DNA of 64,000 nucleotides from G963667425 sp963667425 [NCBI: bacterium] (lineage in GTDB: Bacteria > UBP6 > UBA1177): positions 2,666,001 to 2,730,000 of the forward strand of contig OY763407.1 of the NCBI GenBank assembly GCA_963667425.1. The letters are read 5' to 3'. Below the pieces are notes generated by a model, which saw only the letters and a list, made by a program, of their open reading frames with translations, did not search any database and was not told where the DNA came from. Shown here in pieces: positions 8,431 through 19,796 of this stretch. Each line of letters opens with the position of its first letter. The first letter of the stretch is position 1. The position numbers and the translations under genes are program-made.

Positions 8431-9876
8431 TTACCTGTAAAGAGTATTAAACCACCATTCTGCGCTTATTCCAAGATAGTGCTGCACCGATTCACCAGCT
8501 CTTTCGTCTGAAGCGTTGAATGTATGTTTTGCGTCATCATTAAGAAATGATGCTGTGTAAACAAGCCTTATCTGAGGTCTTGCATATGTTCCTCCGCCCA
8601 TTGTTACGAGTGGTATTATACTGAGTTTTGTAATTTGAGGAGTCATTTGTCTGTCTTCTCCGTTTGCAACCGGTGTCAGACCGTTTGTCCTTTTAAGCTG
8701 ATGAGAAGCTTCAAATGCAAGATAAAAATGTTTGTGAAGCATTAAATGAGGTCTTACGGCAATCATAAACTCTGAATAATCATCATTGTCATATTTGTTA
8801 GGGTCTCCATCCTTGAAATATTTGAAATATGAACCGAACATTGTTCCAACTTTCCAGATTTCCCAGTTTCCTGCAAGACCAACTATAAACTCTTTTGAAC
8901 CTTCAGTTGTTCCATCCATATTAAGATTCTGTGCCTGTGGAACTGAAAGAGCATTGTATGCTCCAAGGTTATGTCCGTATCTTATGAAAAGATTTGCAAA
9001 ACTGTTTGTTCCAAAACCATAGGCTCCTATTTCTGCTCCTGCAACAAATCCTGAATCTGATGGATAATTAGAAATTGTATTGTCTGTCTTGTTTTCCGTT
9101 TTACCGCTACCGATAGAATGAAGCTCTCCATAAAGCTTAATTTTCATTCCAAAATCTCCTGCAAGATTCGGAAGGTTGTGTGTAAGTTTTAATGAAGCTG
9201 TGTAACGCTGTCTGTCCATCTCAACAACTTCTTCTGAAGAGACGCCATCATTGGAAACAACGGTAATTGTTGAATACTGGTAGTCATTGTCAAGTCTGTT
9301 AAGTCCTATGTGAAGGTCTATTTCGGAATTGCCGAATTTATATCCAACGCCGCCGCCATAAGTGTTTAAATCATCAAGAGGCCAGTAGTCAAGAAGATAT
9401 ATATCATCTCCTCTGTACATTCTGCTTCCTGCCCAGAAAGTAAGTCCTTTAATAAAAACGTCATCTGCCTGAATAAATAGATTTCTTATAGCTGAGCCGA
9501 TAGTCCACTGACCGTTGTCATGGAATATATCTTCAAAAGCAATTGTAGAAACGAATTTAAATTTGGCAAAGTCATCGATTCTCGGAAAGATGTAGTCAAG
9601 ATCAAATTCAACATATGAATCCTGCTCAAGTCTTGATCCGTGAGATACAATATTGTTTTTATAAGCGGAACCGCCTTCAAGATTGGTTGCAGGCTGAACT
9701 CTGCCGTAGGAACCGAAAACAAATCCTGAGAATTCATCAGTTTTATTCTCTGTTTTTTGTTCATCCTTTTCTGTTACTGCTGTTTCTTCAGCTGAAAGAG
9801 TGAAAGTCGCCGAAGCGATAAAAATGCAAATCCATAAATAGAATAATGGTTTGCAAAATTCTAGTTTTTTTCTCAT
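8431..9876 (-). CDS. lamB: maltoporin, LamB family
   Basis: A 481-residue outer-membrane porin. A signal peptide (to about residue 28, ...TFTLSAEE) is followed by a charged linker, then amphipathic beta-strands. The segment FWAGSRMYRGDDIYLLDYW (near residue 140) matches the LamB signature FWAGKRFYxRxDxHxxDxYYW, and the C-terminus G-I-S-A-E-W-W-F resembles the closing strand of LamB. Its likely role is diffusion of maltodextrins across the outer membrane. It is the first gene of the operon, 12 bases before the amylase lipoprotein, and has the promoter and LacI-type palindrome upstream. It shows that the cell is diderm. Confidence 0.9.
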   Translation of the reverse strand: MRKKLEFCKPLFYLWICIFIASATFTLSAEETAVTEKDEQKTENKTDEFSGFVFGSYGRVQPATNLEGGSAYKNNIVSHGSRLEQDSYVEFDLDYIFPRIDDFAKFKFVSTIAFEDIFHDNGQWTIGSAIRNLFIQADDVFIKGLTFWAGSRMYRGDDIYLLDYWPLDDLNTYGGGVGYKFGNSEIDLHIGLNRLDNDYQYSTITVVSNDGVSSEEVVEMDRQRYTASLKLTHNLPNLAGDFGMKIKLYGELHSIGSGKTENKTDNTISNYPSDSGFVAGAEIGAYGFGTNSFANLFIRYGHNLGAYNALSVPQAQNLNMDGTTEGSKEFIVGLAGNWEIWKVGTMFGSYFKYFKDGDPNKYDNDDYSEFMIAVRPHLMLHKHFYLAFEASHQLKRTNGLTPVANGEDRQMTPQITKLSIIPLVTMGGGTYARPQIRLVYTASFLNDDAKHTFNASDERAGESVQHYLGISAEWWFNTLYR

Positions 9877-9918
9877 AACCGTTACCCGAATATAGTTAAC
9901 ACAAAAAAATTACTGGCT

Positions 9919-9926
9919 AAACGTTT
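9919..9926. promoter_or_regulatory. LacI-family operator-like palindrome AAACGTTT
   Basis: The palindrome AAACGTTT with a central CG lies between the predicted -10 box and the start codon of the maltoporin gene, close to the expected transcription start. LacI/GalR-family sugar regulators, including MalR types, bind palindromes with a central CG of this form. The position suits repression of the starch operon. No LacI-type gene is in the window, so the regulator would be encoded elsewhere. Confidence 0.5.
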
Positions 9927-9941
9927 GTTTCAAACCTATAA

Positions 9942-9969
9942 ATCATAGTTTTTTTAAAATCTTAGTCAA
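9942..9969 (-). promoter_or_regulatory. promoter of the starch operon
   Basis: On the minus strand TTGACT (9964-9969) and TATGAT (9942-9947) are separated by 16 bases, 65 bases upstream of the maltoporin start. It is the only good promoter seen ahead of the ten-gene unit. Confidence 0.65.
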
Positions 9970-10074
9970 GAATTAGACATCTCTGTTTGTAATTTTTAAC
10001 AAAAAAATATTATTAAATGTTAAATTACAAAGAAAAAGAGTTGTCTCTTAGTGTTTATAAAATTGAATACTTTC

Positions 10075-10102
10075 TTGACATTTAATCATTTCAGGCTATT
10101 AT
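10075..10102 (+). promoter_or_regulatory. promoter of the receiver-domain gene
   Basis: TTGACA (10075-10080), a 16-base spacer and TATTAT (10097-10102), 53 bases before the ATG at 10156. It is divergent from the starch operon promoter in the same 279-base intergenic region. Confidence 0.65.
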
Positions 10103-10155
10103 TTTCAAGGTGTAATACATTCGGTTCAATAATGTAGTTATTTAAGAGTGGTTTG

Positions 10156-10698
10156 ATGATTACAGCTTTACTTGTTGTTCTTATTCTGATAATTTTAATA
10201 ATAGTTGGGATTATAGTATCTTTTCTTGAAAAAAATAAAAAAATTCATGAAGCTGAAACAATAGTTCAAGAAAATCCTAAAGTGAATCAGCATGTTGAAA
10301 ACATAAGAGAAGGTGATGTCAATTTACAAAAAGTTCTTAACATTCTTATCGTTGATGATGAACAGATAAATCTTATAATGCTAAATGAAATGCTCATAAA
10401 ACTTAACTGTAATGTTAAGTTTGCAAGTAACGGTAAAGAATGTATTGATATTTTTGAAGAAGAAAATGGTAATTTTGATATGATTTTTCTTGATATAGTC
10501 ATGCCGGTTATGAGAGGAAGCGAAGCTTTTTATCTTATGAAAAAAATAAAACCTGATATTAAAGTTGTCATAGCAACAGGATTCGTGCCTGGTACAGATG
10601 AAATTCAGGATATGATAAAAGCAGGAGCTGTTGGTATTTTACAAAAACCATATGGTTTTATTGAAATTTCGAATTTTATTTCAAAGTGCAGAGATTAA
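10156..10698 (+). CDS. membrane-anchored stand-alone receiver domain protein
   Basis: A 180-residue protein: an N-terminal transmembrane helix (residues about 3-23), a charged linker of about 35 residues, then a response-regulator receiver domain. The receiver has the acidic pocket (VDDEQ), the phospho-acceptor Asp in MIFLDIVMP (about residue 113), the conserved Thr/Ala switch (VIATGF) and the Lys in LQKPYGF. No output domain follows, as in CheY-like proteins, but CheY types are usually soluble. It may be a phosphate sink or a docking partner at the membrane. No kinase is adjacent. The ATG at 10156 is preferred to the TTG one codon earlier. It converges with tgt, 1 base apart. Confidence 0.85.
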   Translation: MITALLVVLILIILIIVGIIVSFLEKNKKIHEAETIVQENPKVNQHVENIREGDVNLQKVLNILIVDDEQINLIMLNEMLIKLNCNVKFASNGKECIDIFEEENGNFDMIFLDIVMPVMRGSEAFYLMKKIKPDIKVVIATGFVPGTDEIQDMIKAGAVGILQKPYGFIEISNFISKCRD

Positions 10699-10699
10699 G

Positions 10700-11833
<1,134 letters not shown>

Positions 11834-11835
11834 TC

Positions 11836-11863
11836 ATAATAATGATTGGAATTAAAAAATCAA
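11836..11863 (-). promoter_or_regulatory. promoter of tgt
   Basis: On the minus strand TTGATT (11858-11863), a 16-base spacer and TATTAT (11836-11841). It overlaps the 3' end of the upstream TPR gene, which would let tgt be transcribed on its own. Confidence 0.5.
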
Positions 11864-12927
11864 AGATTATTGTTTTTTGTTTTTATCGGAGATAATTTAA
11901 AATCATATATATATTTTTTAATATTTTCTAATGTTTCTTGAGGCATAGCATATGCTGTTATTGGATATTCAGGAAAAATTTCTTCATAATATATAAATGA
12001 TAAAAGCATTCCAGTTTTGTATGCATTTATAAGTCTTTTTACTTGTGGATCTAAATTCTTATTCTCTTTGTCAGGCTTTTTTTCAAGTTCTGGCAACATA
12101 TTCTGATTTATTACATATAGAAGACATTCTTTTGTTTCTTCAGAAATATCTTCTGAACCTGAAGCGTCTTTAGAACGTTTTTCACGATAACCATCGAGAT
12201 ATTTCCATAAAGTTTGACATATTCCATACCATGCCCATTCTTCTTTATAAGCTGTTAGTGTTATTAAACCATTTTTGTTTTCAGTAAATTTTATCTTGGG
12301 AGTAAAATATTCATCATCAAAAACAAAATTATTGGCGTTTGCAATAATTTTAAGATTGGCAATTATTCTAGGATTGTTTCTATTTAAAATATGTGCTATA
12401 ACAATTTCATTTAAAGCGTTTCTATAATCTTTTTCTTCCATATAAACTGTAGATAGACCGTAGTGTGCCATATAGTCAATATAATTAGATTTTATAGCAT
12501 CAAGATACCATTTTTTTGAATCTTTATAATTTCCTTCAAGTCTGTACATTTGAGCTATATATGTTTTTGCTATAAAAAAATCAGGTGCTTTTTCTAAAGT
12601 TTTTTCATAATACTCTCTGGCTTCTTTAAATTTTTTCTTTAAAAAAAGATCTTCTGCTTTTTTAAAAAATTTAGCTTCTTCTTCTTTTAAAGATATTCTA
12701 TGTAGAGATATAAAATTATTTGATGAAATTTGATAGTAGTCGGGAGTATTAAGTTTGTCATATGTTTTTGTATCTTTAAATGGTTCTTCTTTTTCAAGAA
12801 TTTCAAGTTTAAATGATTTACCTGATTCATCAAGCATTTTTAAAGCATCTTTAGGGTCAGTGAATTGTTCAGCTATTAATATTGTGGAAATAAAGATAAA
12901 AGAAAATAGTAATAAAAATTTTTGCAA
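11860..12927 (-). CDS. exported TPR-repeat protein, unknown function
   Basis: A 355-residue protein with a signal peptide (MQKFLLLFSF to about residue 19, cleavage near LIA-EQ). Residues about 80-195 form three or four tetratricopeptide repeats (for example AEDLFLKKKFKEAREYYEKT and the following AKTYIAQMYRLEGNYKDSKK). The C-terminal third has a Trp-rich segment (EEWAWYGICQTLWKYLDGY) and no domain I recognise. It is probably a periplasmic or surface-facing scaffold. AAGAGG precedes the ATG. It is flanked by tgt and the EGF-amylase gene, neither of which suggests a function. Confidence 0.75.
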   Translation of the reverse strand: MQKFLLLFSFIFISTILIAEQFTDPKDALKMLDESGKSFKLEILEKEEPFKDTKTYDKLNTPDYYQISSNNFISLHRISLKEEEAKFFKKAEDLFLKKKFKEAREYYEKTLEKAPDFFIAKTYIAQMYRLEGNYKDSKKWYLDAIKSNYIDYMAHYGLSTVYMEEKDYRNALNEIVIAHILNRNNPRIIANLKIIANANNFVFDDEYFTPKIKFTENKNGLITLTAYKEEWAWYGICQTLWKYLDGYREKRSKDASGSEDISEETKECLLYVINQNMLPELEKKPDKENKNLDPQVKRLINAYKTGMLLSFIYYEEIFPEYPITAYAMPQETLENIKKYIYDFKLSPIKTKNNNL

Positions 12928-12961
12928 GATATAAACCTCTTAAATTAAAAAAATCATTAGA

Positions 12962-12990
12962 ATAATAAAATAAAAGATTTTGAGAATCAA
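12962..12990 (-). promoter_or_regulatory. promoter of the TPR gene
   Basis: On the minus strand TTGATT (12985-12990), a 17-base spacer and TATTAT (12962-12967), about 35 bases before the ATG at 12927. Confidence 0.55.
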
Positions 12991-13029
12991 TATAAAAGTA
13001 AGTTAAGAATGGTTTTGACTTGTTACGTG

Positions 13030-16000
13030 TTAGTTGCCCATAACAACAGAACTGCTAGCAGGAACTGTTACAGAACCTGAAACAGATACTGAACTTCCAT
13101 CAAGATCGGTAAATGTTCCACTTACACCAGAGCAGTTTCCGGTATATGAAGAATTTCCCCTGTTAAGACCAACAATAACTGTTTTATTATTGTATGTAAG
13201 TTTATATATCCATGCATCTGTTGTTGCGCTGCATGTTGTTCTTGTTCCATAACGAAGTGCTTCATGTGTAGCTCTGAACTTACCAAGTTTTTTAGCATGG
13301 TCAAGAGAAGTTTGTTCTTCTGTTGAAAGACCTGTAAATTTCATAACAGCTCTTCTGCCGGAATCATAACCGTCTGAAGCATAACCGTACATACCGATAT
13401 CGTCTCCCTGATAAAGCATTGGAACATTTATTGGTGCGGTCATGAGATATGTTTGAGCAATTCTTAATCTTGCATAGTTTCCACCTGCTTCAGTCAGTGC
13501 TCTATCCTGATCGTGGTTTCCGAAGAAGTTCCCCATTACAGCTCCAGGATATCCGCCAGCACCGCCATTTGTGGACATTTCTGTAAGGAAGGTGGTGTCA
13601 TTTCCAATTGTAAAAGATGCAAGATTTGACATGGAATCTGTAGCTTTAAGTATTTTATCTCTTGCGTTGTAGTAGAATTCTTCATTTACCTGTCCCTGAA
13701 CCATGTCAGCTCTTGTGTGGTATCTTGCCCAGCCACCAAGTGACTCTCCTACCATGTAGAAAACTTCTGCTTCATCTGGAAGGTCATGGTTTGTAACTGT
13801 TGTTTCTATTTTAGATACAACAGCAGATTTAAGTTCCTTAACGAAAATATCTGACATATGTTTTAGAGCATCTGCCCTGAAACCGTCAAAATTATATTCC
13901 TGAACAAGCCATATGGCATGATTTATCATAGCTTTTCTTGCTTCGGGGTTATCTGCATAATCAAAATCAGGCATGTATGTTGTAAACCAGCAGTCAATTC
14001 TATGAGAATCCCAGTTGTTGTTACATGGATTGTAAGCATAGAACCAGTTCGTATGCTGCTGATAAAGTGGTGCATTTGAATGTACATGATTTGCAACGAA
14101 ATCAGGAATGACTCTTATACCTTTTGCATGTGCTTTGGCTATAAGTTCTCTTAATTCTTCCGGTGTTCCGAAAGCTGAATCTATAGGACCATTTGAAGAT
14201 GTATATCCATACTCGTTTGTAAATGAATAACCTGATGCGACAGGATGATATGCATGATAACTCGTATAGGACCTTGTGTCGTTAGGATCAACTCCACCAG
14301 CACTTGTTGTATGAGGATTGAGTATTGGAGAACTTATCCAGATTGCATTTACTCCCATGTTTGTAAAGTAGTTTTCATCCAGTTTCTGGATAATACCTGC
14401 AAAATCACCACCCTGCCACTGTTCAGAATCAAGTGTAATTCCAGCAAGGTCTCCAATATCATTTGATGAATCGCCATTTAAAAATCTATCTGTCATAAGC
14501 TGGTAAATAAAGGCATCTCTCCAGCCGAAATCTGCATATTTAACTCCATTTGATCCTTCACCAATCCAGATTGGAACAAAAAGAGGTTCTACAAGTTTGC
14601 CGGAAGCGTCTTTGAGTGTGAAAAGGTAACTGTACTTGTTAGGGGTAAGAGCACTTTCGGTAACTGAAAATGTTTTAGTTGTTGAGTCATATGTTATATC
14701 ATCTGTAACATCCACACCATTAAGTGTTATTTTACTTGATGCTATATTTATTGTACTGTCACCAATGTATTCAACATTAAAAGCATAGCCTGAATTTGTT
14801 TTTGAATAATTTTTGAGAATAAGTTCTATATCTGATGCGATACATTCATGTGATGCACTGCATTCCTCTCCGGCATTACAATCATCTGTTGTGTCACACA
14901 TTCCTGATTTTACTTCACATGATGTGTCGTCTTTACAGTATTCCCAATCATCACATACTTCTGTTCCGCAAAGTTCCTGTATGGTTCCTGAACCTGCTGT
15001 ATATCCTGCAGCTGATATAAAGTTTGGAGAAGCATCTGCATACCACCAGCTTGTTCCATTATCAAAAGAGAATCTGTAAATATATGAATAAATGCCGGAA
15101 TTTGTTGTCGGAAATTCTGCCATAAATTCATCATTATTACCATAGTCTCCACCGGATGTTGCCGTGTTGAATGTGGCATTAATCCAGGTCCATGTTGAAA
15201 CTATTATCGGATATTCTGTTCCTTCAGAGGTTTTTTTGTAACCAAGCTGAGCTTTCCAGCCCGAAGGAAGTGTGTGATTGCCGTCACTTGTTTCAGGAGG
15301 GAAGTATATTTGTCCATAAATAGTTATTGGAGCATCTCCCTCTGCCGCTGCAAATATTTTAGGATCCTGCACTCCAATCCATGTCGGTTTTTTTGAAGCA
15401 TCAATTGCCAGACATGATGTTTCATACGGGAAATATCCGTTTGCACAGTTGCATACTGCATTTCCTGATTCAATTGAGCATACGCCGCCATTTCCGCAAT
15501 CAACGCTGTTGCATACATCATTTACACATGTGTGATCAATATCACAAGCTTCGGAAGATTCGCAATCAGTTTTTTCGTTACATCTTCCATCTTTTAATAT
15601 GCAGGAACCTTCTGAGCAGGATTCCCATTCATCACATTCTACACCTTCACATGGATCAACATAAACATTACAGCTTAAACCGCTTGCTTCGTAACCGTCT
15701 TCACAATCACAATATGCATTGCTTGATTCATCTACTTTACATGTTCCATGTCCACTACATGTAATATTTTCACAAGGATTAGGCTCTCCATCCGGTATGC
15801 AGTTAAGTCCGTCTGCATGATATCCATCATCACAATTACAAGATACAGATGCATTATAACCATAACCATCGGAAACACATGTTCCGTGACCGCTGCATGT
15901 AACATTATAACATGAATCTGAACCACCTACACAGGTATGTGTATCTGTATCACAGTCATTGCTTGAACAGTCAGAATCTTTGTTGCACATTCCTGTATTT

Positions 16001-16269
16001 ACAACACAACCGCCATTTACACAATGTTCCCAGTCTTCACAATTGACACCTTCGCAAAGATCTACATCTTCAATACAGTTTAACTGACCATCTTCGTGAT
16101 AGCCATCATTACAGTTACAGACAGCTGTTCCTGAGGTTGCATCGCATGTTCCATGATCACTGCATGTAACACCATCACAAGGACTTGAGCTGTGACCTCC
16201 ACCGCTATCACATGCGGTTAAAATAAAAAGCAGCGAAAACACTGCAAGCAAGATTTTCCATAATTTCAT
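13030..16269 (-). CDS. secreted amylase lipoprotein with EGF-like modules (GH13)
   Basis: A 1079-residue lipoprotein (leader ending F-I-L-T-A-C). Residues about 25-290 hold a string of Cys-rich units, several of the EGF form CSGHGTC...CNCDDGYHADGLNC, mixed with CEGVNCEDWEHC-type units. A beta-rich domain (about 295-425) and another Cys-rich unit follow, then an N-terminal amylase domain (about 480-580) and the GH13 barrel. GH13 regions are PDFVANHVHS, DGFRADALKHM (nucleophile Asp), YMVGESLGG (acid/base Glu) and FFGNHDQDRA. It should degrade starch or related glucans at the cell surface. The ATG at 16269 is chosen because AGGTG lies 5 bases upstream; an in-frame GTG at 16278 is less likely. 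It is a single-gene transcript. Confidence 0.92.
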   Translation of the reverse strand: MKLWKILLAVFSLLFILTACDSGGGHSSSPCDGVTCSDHGTCDATSGTAVCNCNDGYHEDGQLNCIEDVDLCEGVNCEDWEHCVNGGCVVNTGMCNKDSDCSSNDCDTDTHTCVGGSDSCYNVTCSGHGTCVSDGYGYNASVSCNCDDGYHADGLNCIPDGEPNPCENITCSGHGTCKVDESSNAYCDCEDGYEASGLSCNVYVDPCEGVECDEWESCSEGSCILKDGRCNEKTDCESSEACDIDHTCVNDVCNSVDCGNGGVCSIESGNAVCNCANGYFPYETSCLAIDASKKPTWIGVQDPKIFAAAEGDAPITIYGQIYFPPETSDGNHTLPSGWKAQLGYKKTSEGTEYPIIVSTWTWINATFNTATSGGDYGNNDEFMAEFPTTNSGIYSYIYRFSFDNGTSWWYADASPNFISAAGYTAGSGTIQELCGTEVCDDWEYCKDDTSCEVKSGMCDTTDDCNAGEECSASHECIASDIELILKNYSKTNSGYAFNVEYIGDSTINIASSKITLNGVDVTDDITYDSTTKTFSVTESALTPNKYSYLFTLKDASGKLVEPLFVPIWIGEGSNGVKYADFGWRDAFIYQLMTDRFLNGDSSNDIGDLAGITLDSEQWQGGDFAGIIQKLDENYFTNMGVNAIWISSPILNPHTTSAGGVDPNDTRSYTSYHAYHPVASGYSFTNEYGYTSSNGPIDSAFGTPEELRELIAKAHAKGIRVIPDFVANHVHSNAPLYQQHTNWFYAYNPCNNNWDSHRIDCWFTTYMPDFDYADNPEARKAMINHAIWLVQEYNFDGFRADALKHMSDIFVKELKSAVVSKIETTVTNHDLPDEAEVFYMVGESLGGWARYHTRADMVQGQVNEEFYYNARDKILKATDSMSNLASFTIGNDTTFLTEMSTNGGAGGYPGAVMGNFFGNHDQDRALTEAGGNYARLRIAQTYLMTAPINVPMLYQGDDIGMYGYASDGYDSGRRAVMKFTGLSTEEQTSLDHAKKLGKFRATHEALRYGTRTTCSATTDAWIYKLTYNNKTVIVGLNRGNSSYTGNCSGVSGTFTDLDGSSVSVSGSVTVPASSSVVMGN

Positions 16270-16304
16270 TTTTAACACCTAAAAAAATTCTCAAAAAAGT
16301 AAAA

Positions 16305-16318
16305 AGCGAACTTCCGCT
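16305..16318. promoter_or_regulatory. operator-like imperfect palindrome
   Basis: AGCGAACTTCCGCT has matching outer arms AGCG/CGCT and lies just downstream of the -10 box of the EGF-amylase promoter, where a repressor would act. It differs from the AAACGTTT palindrome of the starch operon. The call rests on symmetry and position only. Confidence 0.3.
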
Positions 16319-16319
16319 A

Positions 16320-16347
16320 ATTTTAGCAATATTAAGATTTAAGTCAA
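16320..16347 (-). promoter_or_regulatory. promoter of the EGF-amylase gene
   Basis: On the minus strand TTGACT (16342-16347), a 16-base spacer and TAAAAT (16320-16325), about 50 bases before the start codon. Confidence 0.6.
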
Positions 16348-16372
16348 GAAGGTAGTGTTAAAGATGTGTTAG

Positions 16373-16401
16373 AATAAAAAAAGACTCCTCATTGAGAGGA
16401 G
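16373..16401 (-). terminator. Rho-independent terminator of groES-groEL
   Basis: The hairpin CTCCTC-ATTGA-GAGGAG (16385-16401) is followed on the minus strand by a T-rich run (16373-16384). It lies 27 bases after the groEL stop codon. A T-rich flank on the other side means it could also act on the plus strand. Confidence 0.8.
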
Positions 16402-16428
16402 CCCTTTTATTTTTTAGATAAGGCGTTA

Positions 16429-18090
<1,662 letters not shown>

Positions 18091-18094
18091 TTAG

Positions 18095-18385
18095 TTAGTC
18101 TTCAACAATAGCAAGAATATCATCACTTCTTAATATAAGGTGTTCTTCACCGCCTACTTTTATATCTGTTCCGCTATATTTGCTGAAAAGTATTTTATCG
18201 CCTTCTTTAACATCAATAGGTACTCTTGTGCCATTGTCAAGAAGTTTCCCATTACCTACAGCAATAACTTTTGCTTCTACAGGTTTTTCTTTAGCTGTGT
18301 CCGGAATAATAATTCCACCAGCAGTTTTTTGTTCACTCTCAACTCTTTTTACAATAATTCTGTCATTAAGTGGTCTAAGTTTCAT
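18095..18385 (-). CDS. groS: co-chaperonin GroES
   Basis: A 96-residue lid of the GroEL chamber. Typical stretches are [15 protein letters not shown], the mobile loop [18 protein letters not shown], and [20 protein letters not shown] near the C-terminus. Two ATG codons are in tandem; the second (18385) stands 5 bases after AGGAGG and is the better start. It is the first gene of the groES-groEL operon. Confidence 0.98.
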   Translation of the reverse strand: MKLRPLNDRIIVKRVESEQKTAGGIIIPDTAKEKPVEAKVIAVGNGKLLDNGTRVPIDVKEGDKILFSKYSGTDIKVGGEEHLILRSDDILAIVED

Positions 18386-18446
18386 CATATCCTCCTACTT
18401 TTAAAAGTTAAGCTTTATTTAAAGATCCAAATATTTAACGAAGTAG

Positions 18447-18474
18447 TTTATAAGGCGGAGAATTGATAAGTCAA
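18447..18474 (-). promoter_or_regulatory. promoter of groES-groEL
   Basis: On the minus strand TTGACT (18469-18474), a 16-base spacer and TATAAA (18447-18452). It looks like a vegetative promoter. Neither a CIRCE repeat nor an obvious heat-shock sigma-factor promoter is visible. Confidence 0.6.
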
Positions 18475-18513
18475 TAGTTGTAATGCTAAAAAAATCTTAG
18501 TCATTCCTGAATG

Positions 18514-19632
18514 TTATAAATTAATAAAATTTTCTATTTTAGAAAGAGCTTCACTTATGGTTGAAACAGGCATTGCAATATTTATTCTTATTTTATCAAA
18601 AGCCTGCCTGGAAAAATGGATACCTGGAACTACTGCAACTTTTTCCTTTTCGTAAAGTTCCACAGCAAAGTTAAAAGAGTTTTTATAGTTTTCCGGCAGT
18701 CTTGCCCATATAAAATAACCTCCATCCACCTTTGGAACAGAGAAACTCATGTTTTTTAATTTATTTGAAGCAAACTTATAAGATGTAGTTACAAAATTCC
18801 TGAGTTCTTTAACATATTGACTTGCAAGTTGCCTGTTGTCAAGATAATCCGCAATTGTTTCCTGTAAAATTGATGATGATGAAAGACCTGTGTAAGAGTG
18901 AATTTTTTTTATTTCTGCCATTTCAGATTTTTCGGCAAGCAAAAAACCTACCCGCCAGCCTGTTATTGAAAGCATTTTTGAAAAACTGTCAGTTACAAAC
19001 AGGTTTTTAGTCTTAATTTCAGGAACATAAGTCTGTTCATCAAAATAAATATCTTTATATACAGCATCAAAAACAATATAAAAATTATATTTTTCTGCAA
19101 GTTCTACAATGAAATCAATTTCATTTTTCTTCCATATTTTCCCAAAAGGATTTCCTGGAGAAGCTATGAAAAGAAGTTTGACCTTTTTTTCTTTAATAAA
19201 TTCTTCAAATAAATTTTTGTCTAAATTCGTTTCCGTATTCATTGTAACAAGGTTCTGACCAAAAAGAGCCGGCAGATTGGCATAACTTTCATAAACAGGG
19301 GAAAAAGCCATAACAGTAAAATCATTTCCAAATTTTCTGAGCAGATGAAAGTATACAAGAGAAATGGCTTCTGTTGCACCATTAGTTACAAGAACTGAAT
19401 CAGGTTCAGAAATCTTGTAATCTCTTTTAATGCATTCTACAAGTTTGAAGTTTCCGTCACTTGGAGCATACTGATGAAAATTCTTATCACTATTTAATAC
19501 AAGAGCTTTTATTAGTTCTTTAGGGGGATTGAAAGAAGGAACTCCCTGCGCAAGATTTATTCCGCCATTAGCCTTAACCTTGTTGCTCATAAAAGCTATA
19601 AGGGAAGTATCCGGGATTTTTTTTTCCTGCAT
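18514..19632 (-). CDS. pyridoxal-phosphate aminotransferase (class I/II)
   Basis: A 372-residue PLP enzyme of the aspartate aminotransferase fold type I. Landmarks are NLAQGVPSFNPP at the N-terminus, VTNGATEAISLV at the cofactor phosphate region, SPGNPFGKIW (the NPxG element), FDAVYKDIYF with the conserved Asp and Tyr, and VTDSFSKMLSITGWRVGF with the Schiff-base Lys. The closest families by pattern are methionine/kynurenine aminotransferases and related subgroup I enzymes; the substrate cannot be named. The start follows GCGAGG. It is transcribed divergently from dnaG, and no pathway neighbour gives a hint. Confidence 0.9.
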   Translation of the reverse strand: MQEKKIPDTSLIAFMSNKVKANGGINLAQGVPSFNPPKELIKALVLNSDKNFHQYAPSDGNFKLVECIKRDYKISEPDSVLVTNGATEAISLVYFHLLRKFGNDFTVMAFSPVYESYANLPALFGQNLVTMNTETNLDKNLFEEFIKEKKVKLLFIASPGNPFGKIWKKNEIDFIVELAEKYNFYIVFDAVYKDIYFDEQTYVPEIKTKNLFVTDSFSKMLSITGWRVGFLLAEKSEMAEIKKIHSYTGLSSSSILQETIADYLDNRQLASQYVKELRNFVTTSYKFASNKLKNMSFSVPKVDGGYFIWARLPENYKNSFNFAVELYEKEKVAVVPGIHFSRQAFDKIRINIAMPVSTISEALSKIENFINL

Positions 19633-19662
19633 AATATACCTCGCTAAATTGTAAACACGGGC

Positions 19663-19691
19663 ACTATATAACTATTTTTTTTATTAATCAA
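19663..19691 (-). promoter_or_regulatory. promoter of the aminotransferase gene
   Basis: On the minus strand TTGATT (19686-19691), a 17-base spacer and TATAGT (19663-19668). Confidence 0.55.
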
Positions 19692-19736
19692 ATAGAAAAA
19701 TATTAACACAATAAAAAAAGAGTACAGCAGATTTTC

Positions 19737-19764
19737 TTGACATAGATATTCATTTAAATACAAT
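19737..19764 (+). promoter_or_regulatory. promoter of dnaG-rpoD
   Basis: TTGACA (19737-19742), a 16-base spacer and TACAAT (19759-19764), 32 bases before the GTG start of dnaG. The first 14 bases, TTGACATAGATATT, also occur in the purM promoter. Confidence 0.7.
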
Positions 19765-19796
19765 CGGTCGGAAGTTTTTTTAAGGGGTACAAATTA

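Noticed and set aside
18386-18513. CIRCE heat-shock operator upstream of groES
   Set aside because: No TTAGCACTC-N9-GAGTGCTAA repeat or close variant is present; only a vegetative-type promoter is seen.
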